Shown here in pieces: positions 15,965 to 23,610 of a DNA stretch of 32,684 bases. This DNA is from Catenulispora rubra. GTDB taxonomy: Bacteria; Actinomycetota; Actinomycetes; Streptomycetales; Catenulisporaceae. Where the stretch lies: positions 1 to 32,684 of the forward strand of contig NZ_JAACYW010000117.1 of NCBI RefSeq assembly GCF_015356825.1, given 5' to 3'. Both the position numbers and the translations under genes were made by a program. Under the pieces are notes generated by a model. The model was given only the letters and a program-made list of their open reading frames with translations, had not been told where the DNA came from and did no database searches. Position 1 is the first letter of the stretch, and every line of letters starts with the position of its first letter.

Positions 15965-17539
15965 ATGGGCGACCTGAGGGACTCGGCCGATGAGTATCAA
16001 TCGCCTGAGACAGCCGACATGGTCCGGCGCGCCGTGGACACCTCGCTGTCCACGACTGATCGGATAGACGTGGCCGAGGCTCTGGCCCGGGTTCCGGGAC
16101 ACCGCGAGGACGGTGCCGCACGTCTGGCCCACTTCGCCGATGACACCACTGCGGGTGAGTGGCCGAAGCCGTGGCTGCTCCGGCTGCCGACGCGGCGTTG
16201 GACTCGCACGAGGGATGACAAAGCGCAGGCCCGAGTGCGTGCTGCCGCGGCTCTGGCAGGCGTGGACGGGCACCGCGAGGCCGGCATCGCGCTCTTGAGG
16301 CGTTTCGCCGAGGACGCCTCGCTCGGTGACGGAGATCGCGTGGCCGCGGCCACGGCGCTTGTCAGCGTGGCGGACCACCGCGAAAGCGGTGCGGCGCTGC
16401 TGATCCGTTTCGCCGAGGACCGCGCGTTCAGCGGCCACTACCGCTTCATTGCGGCCAGAGCTTCGGCCGAGCTGGACGAACACCGGGACACCGGCGCCGC
16501 CCTTCTGATCCGACTGGCCGACGACACGGCCATCGGCCTGGCCGACCGAGTCTGGGCGGCCGTCACGGTGGCGGCTCTGGACGGGTACCGCGAGGCTGGC
16601 GCGGCGCGTCTGGTCCGTTTTGCCGAGACTCCCCCGGTGAAGCCGACAAAACGAGGGTGGACGCGTCGGCGCCGCGAGGCACAGAGTCTCCTCGACTACG
16701 AGGACGGCGGCCGGGTACACGCGGCCGGCGCCCTTGCCCGCATGGACGGCTACCGCGATGTCGGCGCCGCGTTCCTCGCCCGCCTCGCCACCGACCCAGA
16801 CCTGGGTGACACCTGGTGGCAGGTGAGAGCGGCCGAGCAACTGCTCGGCCTCGACGAACACCGGGAAGCCGGCGCCGCCCTGGTGGCCCGGCACGTTCGC
16901 AACACCGGCGTGCACAGCAGGCAGCGCCTGGACGCAGCCCGGAAACTGATCGGCATAGAGGGCTGCCAGGCGCTCGGCGCGACTCTCCTGACCCGCCTCG
17001 CCCATGACACCACCCTTGACGCGTGGCAGCGAACCAGCTCGGCCGGGGCCCTGGCGGCCGCGGAGGGCTATCGCGACGCCGGCACCGCGCTCCTGACCGA
17101 CCTCGCCCACGACACCAGTGCCTACGGCAGCCTGAGTCGATGTGCGCTCCAGGAGTTGACGCGGGTGAAGGGCTACCAAGAGTCCTGCGCCGAAATCCTG
17201 ACCGCGTTCACCCAAGACCCCACCATCAGCGAACTCGACCGCGTATTCGCGGCCGGGCAACTGACCGGCATGTACGGATACCGGGAGGCCGGCGCCGCCC
17301 TCCTGATCCGCCTCGCCGAGGACAGCACGGTCACCATCCGAGGCCGCGTAGACGCGGCCAAGGAACTGGGCTGCCTGGACGGGTACCGGCCAGAGGCCCT
17401 CCGCCTTCTCACCGCACGGATCTACGGTGCCGACCCGGAAAACGCCGCCCAGATCCGGGTCCACATCAACAACGTCAGGAGAGCGCTCGGCGAGGAGAAG
17501 AGCCGGGACGGCGAGGCTGGCGAGGCACCTCACCGGTAG
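15965..17539 (+). CDS. Helical-repeat (HEAT-like) protein with 12 units
   Basis: A 524-aa protein built almost wholly of about 12 repeats of 35-36 residues. The consensus is RVxAAxALAxxDGHREAGAALLIRLAEDxxxxD. Two units carry insertions that share a Trp/Arg motif (LPTRRWTRTRDD after unit 1 and KRGWTRRRREAQ after unit 5). Such repeats form a solenoid that binds protein or peptide and occur as C-terminal sensors in actinobacterial STAND proteins. ATG 15965 has GGGAGG three to four bases upstream, a close but usable spacing; TTG 15941 is the only earlier start. It is co-directional with the WD40 gene 41 bases upstream, and the pair is likely co-transcribed. No enzymatic motif is visible. Confidence 0.8.
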   Translation: MGDLRDSADEYQSPETADMVRRAVDTSLSTTDRIDVAEALARVPGHREDGAARLAHFADDTTAGEWPKPWLLRLPTRRWTRTRDDKAQARVRAAAALAGVDGHREAGIALLRRFAEDASLGDGDRVAAATALVSVADHRESGAALLIRFAEDRAFSGHYRFIAARASAELDEHRDTGAALLIRLADDTAIGLADRVWAAVTVAALDGYREAGAARLVRFAETPPVKPTKRGWTRRRREAQSLLDYEDGGRVHAAGALARMDGYRDVGAAFLARLATDPDLGDTWWQVRAAEQLLGLDEHREAGAALVARHVRNTGVHSRQRLDAARKLIGIEGCQALGATLLTRLAHDTTLDAWQRTSSAGALAAAEGYRDAGTALLTDLAHDTSAYGSLSRCALQELTRVKGYQESCAEILTAFTQDPTISELDRVFAAGQLTGMYGYREAGAALLIRLAEDSTVTIRGRVDAAKELGCLDGYRPEALRLLTARIYGADPENAAQIRVHINNVRRALGEEKSRDGEAGEAPHR

Positions 17540-17665
17540 GAGACTCTCCAGGCATGTCAGCCTGACACACCGCACCGGCGTCACGGCCACAGGGCGAGCA
17601 AGCTCCGCGTCACATCTTCGAGCGACGCCAGAACGCTGAATATCTATACAGGGTGCTCTTAAAGT

Positions 17666-17696
17666 CAGTAGCCACATTCACAAGGACAGTAGCCAC
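17666..17696. repeat. Two 10-bp direct repeats, 21-base period
   Basis: CAGTAGCCAC occurs at 17666-17675 and again at 17687-17696, a spacing of two helical turns, so both copies face the same side of the DNA. They lie in the intergenic stretch after the helical-repeat gene. Paired protein-binding sites are possible. A minus-strand frame (17610-17807) runs through them but lacks coding character. Confidence 0.45.
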
Positions 17697-17727
17697 GGGC
17701 ACCTTGGCTCGAAGGTCGGCGTCCGCT

Positions 17728-17744
17728 GGCGCCCACGTGGCGCC
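17728..17744. terminator. Small GC hairpin between convergent genes
   Basis: GGCGCC-CACGT-GGCGCC, 6-bp arms. It lies 38 bases beyond the end of the minus-strand coiled-coil gene (17782) and may terminate it. A weak call. Confidence 0.35.
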
Positions 17745-17781
17745 GTTACGGTGTGGCCGATTCCTCGCGTAGCGTCGACTC

Positions 17782-18174
17782 TCAGGAAGGCTCGGCCGCT
17801 GCGGCATTGACCGCTTGCTTCTTCAGTGCCTTCGCCGAAACGGCTGCGGCGGCGGTGGCTGCTGTTACGGTCCTCACCGCAGTCTTCACGTCGCGGAGTT
17901 CCCGACCGGTCATCACGGCGGCCTGCGATTCGTTCACGCCGTCAGCGACGATGGCGGCCAGGCGCCGGGCGCTGTCGGCGCGGAGGTCCTCGATCTTCCC
18001 GGTCAGCTGCTCGATCTCGGCGTCGTTGCCCGCGATGTCGGCGGCGTGGTCGGTGATCCTTTTTCGGCGCGCGGCCTCAAGGCGTCGGCGTTCGGCATCT
18101 TCGGCTTCCAGAAGCTTGGCGGCGTGGTCGCGTGCCTGCTTGCGTGCCGTGCTTGGCGAGGTTCCTGAGGCCAT
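17782..18174 (-). CDS. Small coiled-coil protein, 130 aa
   Basis: ATG 18174 (MASGTSPSTARKQARDHAAK) to 17782; the frame is open to 18228 but family-like sequence begins here. The middle (residues about 18-85) is a long charged helix with heptad-like spacing (AEDAERRRLEAARRKRITDH, IEQLTGKIEDLRADSARR). The C-terminal third has a helix-turn-helix-like segment (DGVNESQAAVMTGRELRDVK), then Ala/Lys-rich sequence. It may bind DNA as a dimer, but no family was assigned. It is convergent with the helical-repeat operon and lies downstream of lysR on the same strand, 184 bases away. Confidence 0.65.
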   Translation of the reverse strand: MASGTSPSTARKQARDHAAKLLEAEDAERRRLEAARRKRITDHAADIAGNDAEIEQLTGKIEDLRADSARRLAAIVADGVNESQAAVMTGRELRDVKTAVRTVTAATAAAAVSAKALKKQAVNAAAAEPS

Positions 18175-18310
18175 GATCACCACGCTAACCCGGTGGCGGT
18201 CTATGCACCGTGCCGGAGTCGGGCTCATGTAAGTTCCGGATTTCGATGCCCCTTTCTGGATCCCGCTGTCCTCTCGACGTCCCTTGGGACACGGCGTCCG
18301 GAACGCCAGG

Positions 18311-18336
18311 TCACCCGGTGTGGCCCGTTCGGGTGA
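18311..18336 (-). terminator. Hairpin downstream of the LysR gene
   Basis: TCACCCG (18311-18317) and CGGGTGA (18330-18336) are exact complements with a 12-base loop, 22 bases past the lysR stop. There is no T-tract. Confidence 0.45.
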
Positions 18337-18358
18337 ATCGGTGGTCGTTGCTTTCCGT

Positions 18359-19306
18359 CTACCTGTCTGTCGAGGTCACGGATGAGGCCACCGGGCCGTC
18401 GCCGCCGGTCAGTTGCCGGGCCACGTCGCGGGGTACGCGCACGCCGCGGGTGCGGAGGTCGGTGATGAAGCGGGCGGAGAGCGGATCCGGTTGTGCCTGC
18501 GTCACGGCGATCAGCTGCCTGACCCACTTGGGTGAGAACGATCGGATTGCGGCTGGAAGGCCGGCGCTCACCGCGCTCACCGGGGTGACGCAGACCCCCA
18601 AACCGGCGGCGGCCAGTTGGGGCGCGGCTGCGGTGATCGAGGTGTTCATCACCGGTTCGGGCCGCACCCCGGCCTCGGCGAGCGAGCGGTCCAGCCAATC
18701 GTGCAGTCCGTTGTCCGGCGCGAAGTGCACCAGCGCCGCCCCGTTGAGTTCCTGCAGATGCACGGTGCCCGGGCGGGCCAGACGGTGACCGGCCGGCGCT
18801 GTCAGGACGATCTCCTCCTCCGCGATCAGGCTCGTCTCGTAGCCGTGGGGGACCGGCGCGGGGAGGAGCACGATGTCCGCTGCGCCGGTGTCGATGAGAC
18901 CGAGCAACTCGGTGAGGACGGCGGACTCGCGCAGGCTGACGACAATGCCGGGGCGTCTGCGGTGCCAATCCCGCAGGACTGGGGCGACGAGGGCGACGGT
19001 GAGGCTCTGGGCGCATGCCACACGCAGCCTTCCACCCGTGCCGTCGCCGACCGCGCGGGCCGAGTGCACGGCTGACGCGGCCGCCTCGAGCGCTCGACGG
19101 GCATGCGGGAGGGCGGCGTTGCCCGCGGGAGTCAGGCTCACCCCGCGCGGACGGCGGTTGAGCAGCGCGGTGCGCGTCTCCCGTTCCAGCTCGGCGAGCT
19201 GGTGGGAGACCGCGGGTTGTGTCAGGTGCAGCAGGCGTGCGGCTTCGGTGATTGATCCGCAGTCGGCGACGGCGACCAGGCACTCGAGCGCGCGAAGGGA
19301 TGTCAT
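18359..19306 (-). CDS. LysR-type transcriptional regulator
   Basis: A 315-aa protein of standard LysR length. Residues 1-60 are the winged helix-turn-helix (LRALECLVAVADCGSITEAA, LTQPAVSHQLAELERE). From about 88 the periplasmic-binding-like effector domain follows (GGRLRVACAQSLTVALVAPV). ATG 19306 is the canonical start for this family. The gene is divergent from the SDR gene, the classic arrangement in which the regulator controls its neighbour. A perfect dyad containing a T-N11-A LysR box overlaps its own start codon, so autorepression is likely. The inducer is unknown; a metabolite of the SDR enzyme is a reasonable guess. Confidence 0.93.
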   Translation of the reverse strand: MTSLRALECLVAVADCGSITEAARLLHLTQPAVSHQLAELERETRTALLNRRPRGVSLTPAGNAALPHARRALEAAASAVHSARAVGDGTGGRLRVACAQSLTVALVAPVLRDWHRRRPGIVVSLRESAVLTELLGLIDTGAADIVLLPAPVPHGYETSLIAEEEIVLTAPAGHRLARPGTVHLQELNGAALVHFAPDNGLHDWLDRSLAEAGVRPEPVMNTSITAAAPQLAAAGLGVCVTPVSAVSAGLPAAIRSFSPKWVRQLIAVTQAQPDPLSARFITDLRTRGVRVPRDVARQLTGGDGPVASSVTSTDR

Positions 19307-19320
19307 AAACAGAGTTTATG
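19304..19320. promoter_or_regulatory. LysR operator palindrome
   Basis: CATAAAC-AGA-GTTTATG is a perfect 7-bp inverted repeat. Within it, T19306 to A19318 gives the T-N11-A pattern of LysR boxes. Bases 19304-19306 are the lysR start codon, and the centre lies 124 bases before the SDR start. It is one of the few AT-rich patches here. Confidence 0.75.
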
Positions 19321-19435
19321 TCAAGCCTCAGAACTATGAATCCCGCGATGGGATCGTTTGCCGGCCGCTGGTTGCTGATGACCGTAGGCGCCCGCATCGG
19401 GTGCCGTGGACGGAACGCAACCCAGGAGGTTCGAC

Positions 19436-20380
19436 ATGGCGCAGATTTTCGTGACCGGCGGGTCGGGATTCATCGGCCGGGTACTGATCCGTCGGCTCGT
19501 CGCGGAGGGGCACGACGTCCGAGCTCTCGTCCGGAGCGCAACAGCAGCGGACGCGGTCGCGGCTCTTGGCGCCGAGCCGGTGCGAGGGGTGCTGACCGAG
19601 CCTGACACCTGGCGGCACGCGGTGTCCGGCAGCGAGGTGCTGTTCCACCTGGCGGCCGAGACCGATCTCGACGCCGACCTCGCCCGGCACCACCTGGTGA
19701 CCGTCGACGGGACCCGGGCCGCGCTGCAAGTCGCCCGCGAGGCCAAGGTTGCCCGCTTCGTGAACTGCGGCAGCGAGGCCGCCCTGCTGGCCGGCGACCC
19801 GCTCATCGACGTCGATGAGACAGCGCCCCTGCGGCCGGACTCTCCCGCACCGTACTGCGCAGTCAAGGCGCAGCAGGAGGCCATCGTGCTGGCCGCGAAC
19901 ACGCACGATTTCACCACGGTCTCCATCCGCCCCAAATACGTCTGGGGCCCCGGAAGCCCCGTGACCGACGGCTTCGCCGCTCTGGCGAAGGCCGGGCAGT
20001 TCTCCTGGATCGACGGGGGCCGCCACACCACCGACATCACGTTCGTCGACAACGCCGTCGAGGGCCTGCTCCTCGGGTGGCAGCACGGCATTCCCGGGGA
20101 GGCCTACTTCGTCACCGACCAGGAACCCGTTCAGTACCGCGAGTTCATGCAGACCGTCTTCGACATCTACGGCGTCGACACCCCGATCCCTGACATCGAC
20201 CTCGACACCGCGGCCCAGAGCGTTCCCGTGCCGGCACGCTGGTTCATCGGGCAAACCTGTACCTTGCGCACCGACAAGGCCGTCGAGGACCTCGGCTATC
20301 GGCCGGTCGTATCCCGGATGGCAGCACTCGACATCCTGCGCCGCTCCCGACAGCCCGAGACCACATCCACGGGCCGCTGA
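19436..20380 (+). CDS. NAD(P)-dependent epimerase/dehydratase (extended SDR)
   Basis: A 314-aa extended short-chain dehydrogenase. The Rossmann dinucleotide motif TGGSGFIG is at residues 7-14. The catalytic residues are S113 (NCGSEA), Y140 and K144 (YCAVK). The motif FHLAAETD at 70-77 is the usual NNAG-equivalent region, and SIRPKYVWGPG near 180 is the typical epimerase/reductase signature. It acts on a sugar nucleotide, sterol or flavonoid-like substrate that cannot be told from sequence. ATG 19436 follows AGGAGG six bases upstream, so the start is secure; an upstream GTG at 19406 lacks such a site. It is divergent from the LysR gene and probably regulated by it through the palindrome at 19304-19320. 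Confidence 0.9.
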   Translation: MAQIFVTGGSGFIGRVLIRRLVAEGHDVRALVRSATAADAVAALGAEPVRGVLTEPDTWRHAVSGSEVLFHLAAETDLDADLARHHLVTVDGTRAALQVAREAKVARFVNCGSEAALLAGDPLIDVDETAPLRPDSPAPYCAVKAQQEAIVLAANTHDFTTVSIRPKYVWGPGSPVTDGFAALAKAGQFSWIDGGRHTTDITFVDNAVEGLLLGWQHGIPGEAYFVTDQEPVQYREFMQTVFDIYGVDTPIPDIDLDTAAQSVPVPARWFIGQTCTLRTDKAVEDLGYRPVVSRMAALDILRRSRQPETTSTGR

Positions 20381-20406
20381 CCCGACCTCACAAGACAAGA
20401 GCACCC

Positions 20407-20430
20407 GTGAGGATTCAGACCAAACCTCAC
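20407..20430 (+). terminator. Weak hairpin after the SDR gene
   Basis: GTGAGG (20407-20412) and CCTCAC (20425-20430) pair around a 12-base loop, 27 bases after the SDR stop. Modest stability. Confidence 0.35.
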
Positions 20431-20478
20431 TGCGAGGCGGGTAGTCCGATCGTGTGACCGGCCTTTCCGTCCGGACCG

Positions 20479-20841
20479 ATGGCCACCAGACTGCCGCGTA
20501 TGGAGAGCTCACGGACGCCCACGATCCTCGACGACGGCATGAGGCTGGCCATCGAACACCTGCTCGTCGATGAGTCTCCGGCGGGCATGGACGTCACAGC
20601 CGAACTTGCCTCTCAGGCTGTGGCGTTGCTGCGCGCCGACGAGTACCACCAGCCGCTGGCTGGACGGATCGCGAAGATGCTGGAGGGCTCGGTGCTGGGC
20701 AACCAGTGCTTGGTCAGCGTCGCCCATTGCACGGCGGTTTCGTTCCTGCTGGGAGAGATCGCGGAGACCGCGCTTCCCAACGCCGTCCATGCCGGAAACC
20801 TGGCCGGCGTCTTCCGCACGCACTACTTCGCTGAGTCCTAG
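20479..20841 (+). CDS. Hypothetical protein, 120 aa
   Basis: A soluble protein with GC-rich third positions and sensible composition (VALLRADEYHQPLAGRIAKM, then NAVHAGNLAGVFRTHYF). No domain was recognised. Start choice is open: ATG 20479, 20500 or 20539 have no strong ribosome site. It lies about 100 bases after the SDR gene on the same strand but beyond a weak hairpin. A strong hairpin (20913-20945) follows it and separates it from the large minus-strand array. Confidence 0.6.
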   Translation: MATRLPRMESSRTPTILDDGMRLAIEHLLVDESPAGMDVTAELASQAVALLRADEYHQPLAGRIAKMLEGSVLGNQCLVSVAHCTAVSFLLGEIAETALPNAVHAGNLAGVFRTHYFAES

Positions 20842-20912
20842 AGGCCGGCGGGGCCAGCCCGTGGTTCTCAGCCTATTGCGCAGTCGTCTTCGCGATCTCT
20901 GTCATGGCCGAC

Positions 20913-20945
20913 AGCAGTCCCCGCCCGATCCGGGCAGGGACTGCT
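20913..20945. terminator. Strong bidirectional hairpin at the end of the large array
   Basis: The arms AGCAGTCCC-C-GCCCG and CGGGC-A-GGGACTGCT pair over 14 bases with one C/A mismatch and a 3-base loop. It sits between the 3' ends of the plus-strand gene at 20841 and the minus-strand gene at 20960, and can stop transcription from both sides. Confidence 0.8.
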
Positions 20946-20959
20946 ACTGCGGTTTCAGG

Positions 20960-21484
20960 TCAACGCCGGGGAGCGCGCCGCGGTCCGGCGGAGTTGGGAA
21001 GCAGCGCGGCCAGGAACGCACCGAAGTCGTCGCTGCGTTCGGCGGCGGGGTCGAGTTGGAAGGGGATGAGCTGAACCGGGCCGAAGACCGTGCGGAGGAT
21101 GTGCGTGACGTGCTGGGCATGCAGCAGACCGCCGCTCGGTGCGCGTCCGACAGCGCGGGTGACGATGGCCTCGCGCCGATCGGCCTGCTCGGACGGCCTG
21201 GGTAGGTCATCCATCGAGAGTTTGGCCGCCGCGCCGGCCGGGACGGTAACCGTGCCGACCCAGAACTCGCCAGTGAACAGGACGGCCGAGGGACGGTCGG
21301 CGCGGGCCAGCTGTGCGATCAGGTCGTGGTCGATGGCGCCCTCGGGCATCGGCACCAGCCTGGCACCCCCACTGCCCGGCACGAACCACAGGGCAGGGAC
21401 TGTTCCGTTCGCACGGAAGTGTTTCTCGGCCTCGGCATGCATCGCGGTAGCGAGCCCGTCGAGTTGTCCGGCGGTGATCGGCAT
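20960..21484 (-). CDS. LPRP/EAIV-family protein, last gene of the array
   Basis: A 174-aa soluble protein. The N-terminal helix LATAMHAEAEKHFRANG is followed by a beta-rich part (LWFVPGSGGARLV, SAVLFTGEFW) and the signature MDDLPRPSEQADRREAIVTR. The protein at 21486-22448 has the same layout and motif (FEDLPRPSTDPNAVEAIVTA), so they are paralogues. The C-terminus ends near FGAFLAALLP, which is echoed in two further array proteins. ATG 21484 lies one base after the stop of the upstream gene (TGA-C-ATG), which indicates translational coupling. The frame extends to 21787, but that part belongs to the neighbour. The function is unknown. Confidence 0.8.
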   Translation of the reverse strand: MPITAGQLDGLATAMHAEAEKHFRANGTVPALWFVPGSGGARLVPMPEGAIDHDLIAQLARADRPSAVLFTGEFWVGTVTVPAGAAAKLSMDDLPRPSEQADRREAIVTRAVGRAPSGGLLHAQHVTHILRTVFGPVQLIPFQLDPAAERSDDFGAFLAALLPNSAGPRRAPRR

Positions 21485-21485
21485 G

Positions 21486-22448
21486 TCAGCCAGCGTCCCG
21501 CAGGTCACCATGCGCGCCGGGGAGGTCCGGGCTGTCCGGGTGGGTGTCGCCGGGCGCCTCATACCGTTGGGTGGTGGGGTTCCATATGGCCTGAGCGATG
21601 AGGCGGTTGACGTCCTCGACGGCTCCGGGTGTTTCCGGGGCCGCGCTGACCCATCCGTTCGGAGTCGAGACGGTGTACCAGCCCAGGCGACGGCAGTCGG
21701 CCACGCCTGGCATGAGCCCGGTCCAGGAGGTGCGGCAGTCGTGCAGCGGACCGGTGGAACAGCCACTGTCCATGGTGCAGCCGTCACGGCGTTGACGGCC
21801 GCTCTGGCTGCACCAAGCTACGCAGCAGCCTTCAGCGTGCGACTGACCGATCGGCACCTGGCAGTCCGGGCAGGCAGCGTTGATGTCCGTCGCATCGGCC
21901 GGCGGTACTGTGCCTTCGGATGCCGGGCTGGGGCGCACGGCCGCAGCGGGGCTGCCGGCTTCCAGGGCGAGGGTGAGCAGGGCGGCGAGGCCCTCGGATC
22001 GGATACTGGTCGTCAGATCAGTGGCCGGGTGCAGGTTCGTGCCGCCCTGTTGGAGGCGTTCGATACGGGTGCGACGCAGCAGTTTGATCGGGCCGCCGGA
22101 GCCGAGGCCGGCGGCAGCTGTGACGATGGCTTCGACCGCATTGGGGTCGGTGGAGGGACGTGGTAGGTCCTCGAAAGGCATGTCGAGCAGCGTCCGACCG
22201 CGGATGCCGGGTTCGGACTCCCACGCCTCGCCGGTCACGACGATCCCGGCAGCGTCGGTCTGGTGAACGAGGGCCGCCAGGGCCTCAACAGGCGGCACAC
22301 CCAGGGGCAGGCCTAAAAGTACGCTGTGCCCGGCGGCGGGTACGAGCAGTACAACCATCTGGGCGATGCCGAATTGGCGGTGCATGTCCTCGGCGTAGGC
22401 GTGCAGTTCGCAGGCCTCCTGATGTAGCTGCTCACGACTGATCGTCAT
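21486..22448 (-). CDS. LPRP/EAIV-family domain fused to a Cys/His-rich domain
   Basis: A 320-aa protein. Residues 1-165 match the downstream 174-aa protein (LHAYAEDMHRQFG, IVVTGEAWE, FEDLPRPSTDPNAVEAIVTA). Residues about 190-300 form a Cys/His-rich domain: C193, C196, H204, C208, C209, C213, C224, C230, H236, C238 and C252, with WTGLMPGVADCRRLGWYTV in the middle and VNRLIAQAIWNP near the end. This second domain resembles one I know from actinobacterial phage and mobile-element proteins; it has no assigned function and probably binds zinc. ATG 22448 has AGAGGAA about eight bases upstream. The next gene starts one base after its stop. Confidence 0.75.
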   Translation of the reverse strand: MTISREQLHQEACELHAYAEDMHRQFGIAQMVVLLVPAAGHSVLLGLPLGVPPVEALAALVHQTDAAGIVVTGEAWESEPGIRGRTLLDMPFEDLPRPSTDPNAVEAIVTAAAGLGSGGPIKLLRRTRIERLQQGGTNLHPATDLTTSIRSEGLAALLTLALEAGSPAAAVRPSPASEGTVPPADATDINAACPDCQVPIGQSHAEGCCVAWCSQSGRQRRDGCTMDSGCSTGPLHDCRTSWTGLMPGVADCRRLGWYTVSTPNGWVSAAPETPGAVEDVNRLIAQAIWNPTTQRYEAPGDTHPDSPDLPGAHGDLRDAG

Positions 22449-22466
22449 GGAGGGTTCCTCTTCTTC

Positions 22467-22955
22467 TCAGATGCTGGCGGTAGGTCGACGGGTAGTTGCG
22501 ATGCGGGCACGCGCTTGGCGCGTCAGGTGCCAGCGGTCGAAGTCCGGCGGAGTCTCGTGGTGAGCGGTGCGCAGGTGGTGCTGCTCGAACTCCTGTAGTC
22601 CGTGAGGGCCGCCGGCCTCGTCCGCGGTGAGCCAGCCAGTGGCGGCGCCGCAGGCGCAGCACTCGGACAGCGCGAAGCAAACGGGGTCGGGCTCTGGGCC
22701 CGGGTCCGGAGTGTGCGCTAGGCCCTCGGGAGTGACGAGGCAGCTGTGGCGGACTATCCGCCAGAGTCGGAACCCGACGTTCGTCTGGTTCGGGTGGGCG
22801 TCGCGGGTGTGCGCGGCGGTCCAGGTTGTGCTGACGGCGCCGAACCACCAGCCTGATCGGGCCTCGCACAGCACACACTCGGCCAGCGAGCGGATCACCA
22901 GCGCCCCGGCACGCTCGAACACAGGCGGTTCAGGGGCCGTGTAGTCGCCGGTCAT
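22467..22955 (-). CDS. Protein with two C2H2-like zinc modules
   Basis: A 162-aa protein with two similar halves. The first has CVLCEA (C27, C30) followed by HTRDAH (H49, H54). The second has CCACGAATGW, later HHLRTAHH. Each half looks like a small zinc finger (C-x2-C ... H-x4-5-H). The layout, with LVIRSLAECVLCEA then a His pair, resembles the DUF7848 type of Streptomyces mobile-region proteins; this assignment is tentative. ATG 22955 overlaps the upstream stop as ATGA, so translation is coupled; the longer reading to 23000 would overlap the neighbour much more. The binding partner is unknown. Confidence 0.7.
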   Translation of the reverse strand: MTGDYTAPEPPVFERAGALVIRSLAECVLCEARSGWWFGAVSTTWTAAHTRDAHPNQTNVGFRLWRIVRHSCLVTPEGLAHTPDPGPEPDPVCFALSECCACGAATGWLTADEAGGPHGLQEFEQHHLRTAHHETPPDFDRWHLTRQARARIATTRRPTASI

Positions 22956-23485
22956 GACGTCGCGCTGCCTCGACTGGTGGGCAGGAGCCCGGTCAGCCAT
23001 GCAGCCAGTCCTGTGAGCTGTGGGGGATCTGTGAACCCCGACTCAACTGTCGGCGACAGCTCGGCGGTGCGGTGGGCGCCGGTGCGGATGTCGCTGCGCA
23101 GGGACATGGACACGTCGCGGTCCGGCCACACGGTGAGCGTGACGATCGAGTGGGTCATCTCGCCGACCACTCGGGCTACTGCCGGCCTGAGCGGCAAACC
23201 TGGCGAAACCGCGGGAAGCGGCACGTCGTATTCGACGTCAGCCATCCGGCTCATCGCTGTGATGGCTACGGCGACGGCGCCGATCCTTTGCGCGTGCTCG
23301 CGGATCGCTGCTCCGGTTGCCTCCTGTCCGATGCCCTGCCGGACGTCGACCATCTCGGGTACGCCGTCGGTGGTGAACAGGACCACCTTGATCGGTGTGG
23401 CGCCGTGTGCGTGCCAGTGAAACTGGGCGCCTTCGTGCCACTGCCGACTGGCCCAGGCCAGGAAGTCCGGCGTCAACATGGTCAT
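22952..23485 (-). CDS. Hypothetical array protein, possible distant LPRP/EAIV relative
   Basis: A 177-aa soluble protein. The outline follows the LPRP/EAIV family: an N-terminal helix with a Trp/His pair (SRQWHEGAQFHWHAHG), a beta strand (IKVVLFTTDG), a helix ending AVAVAITAMSRM, and a final LTGLAAWLTGLLP. The signature motif itself is absent, so the relation is tentative. ATG 23485 has AGAAAGG eight bases upstream. The downstream zinc-module gene overlaps its stop by four bases. A 125-base gap separates it from the upstream gene and may hold an internal promoter. Confidence 0.7.
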   Translation of the reverse strand: MTMLTPDFLAWASRQWHEGAQFHWHAHGATPIKVVLFTTDGVPEMVDVRQGIGQEATGAAIREHAQRIGAVAVAITAMSRMADVEYDVPLPAVSPGLPLRPAVARVVGEMTHSIVTLTVWPDRDVSMSLRSDIRTGAHRTAELSPTVESGFTDPPQLTGLAAWLTGLLPTSRGSATS

Positions 23486-23610
23486 GACAAAGCCTTTCTC
23501 ATGTTCGGTGGCCCATCCCTCCAGGGCCCTGGGATTCGTCGCACGGTTTCCGGGGCCGTCTCAGGGGCCGCCGGGTCGCGATGCGGAGGGGTCGTGAGTG
23601 CGCGGCTCGC

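Noticed and set aside
17610..17807. 65-aa minus-strand frame through the direct repeats
   Set aside because: It overlaps the end of the coiled-coil gene, has no ribosome site, and only a short part is protein-like.
19334..20512. 392-aa minus-strand frame opposite the SDR gene
   Set aside because: The plus strand has the Rossmann and YxxxK motifs and a strong ribosome site.
23517..23535. CCAGGGCCCTGG palindrome between array genes
   Set aside because: Twelve bases of pure G/C/A/T symmetry are too common in DNA of this GC content to call.
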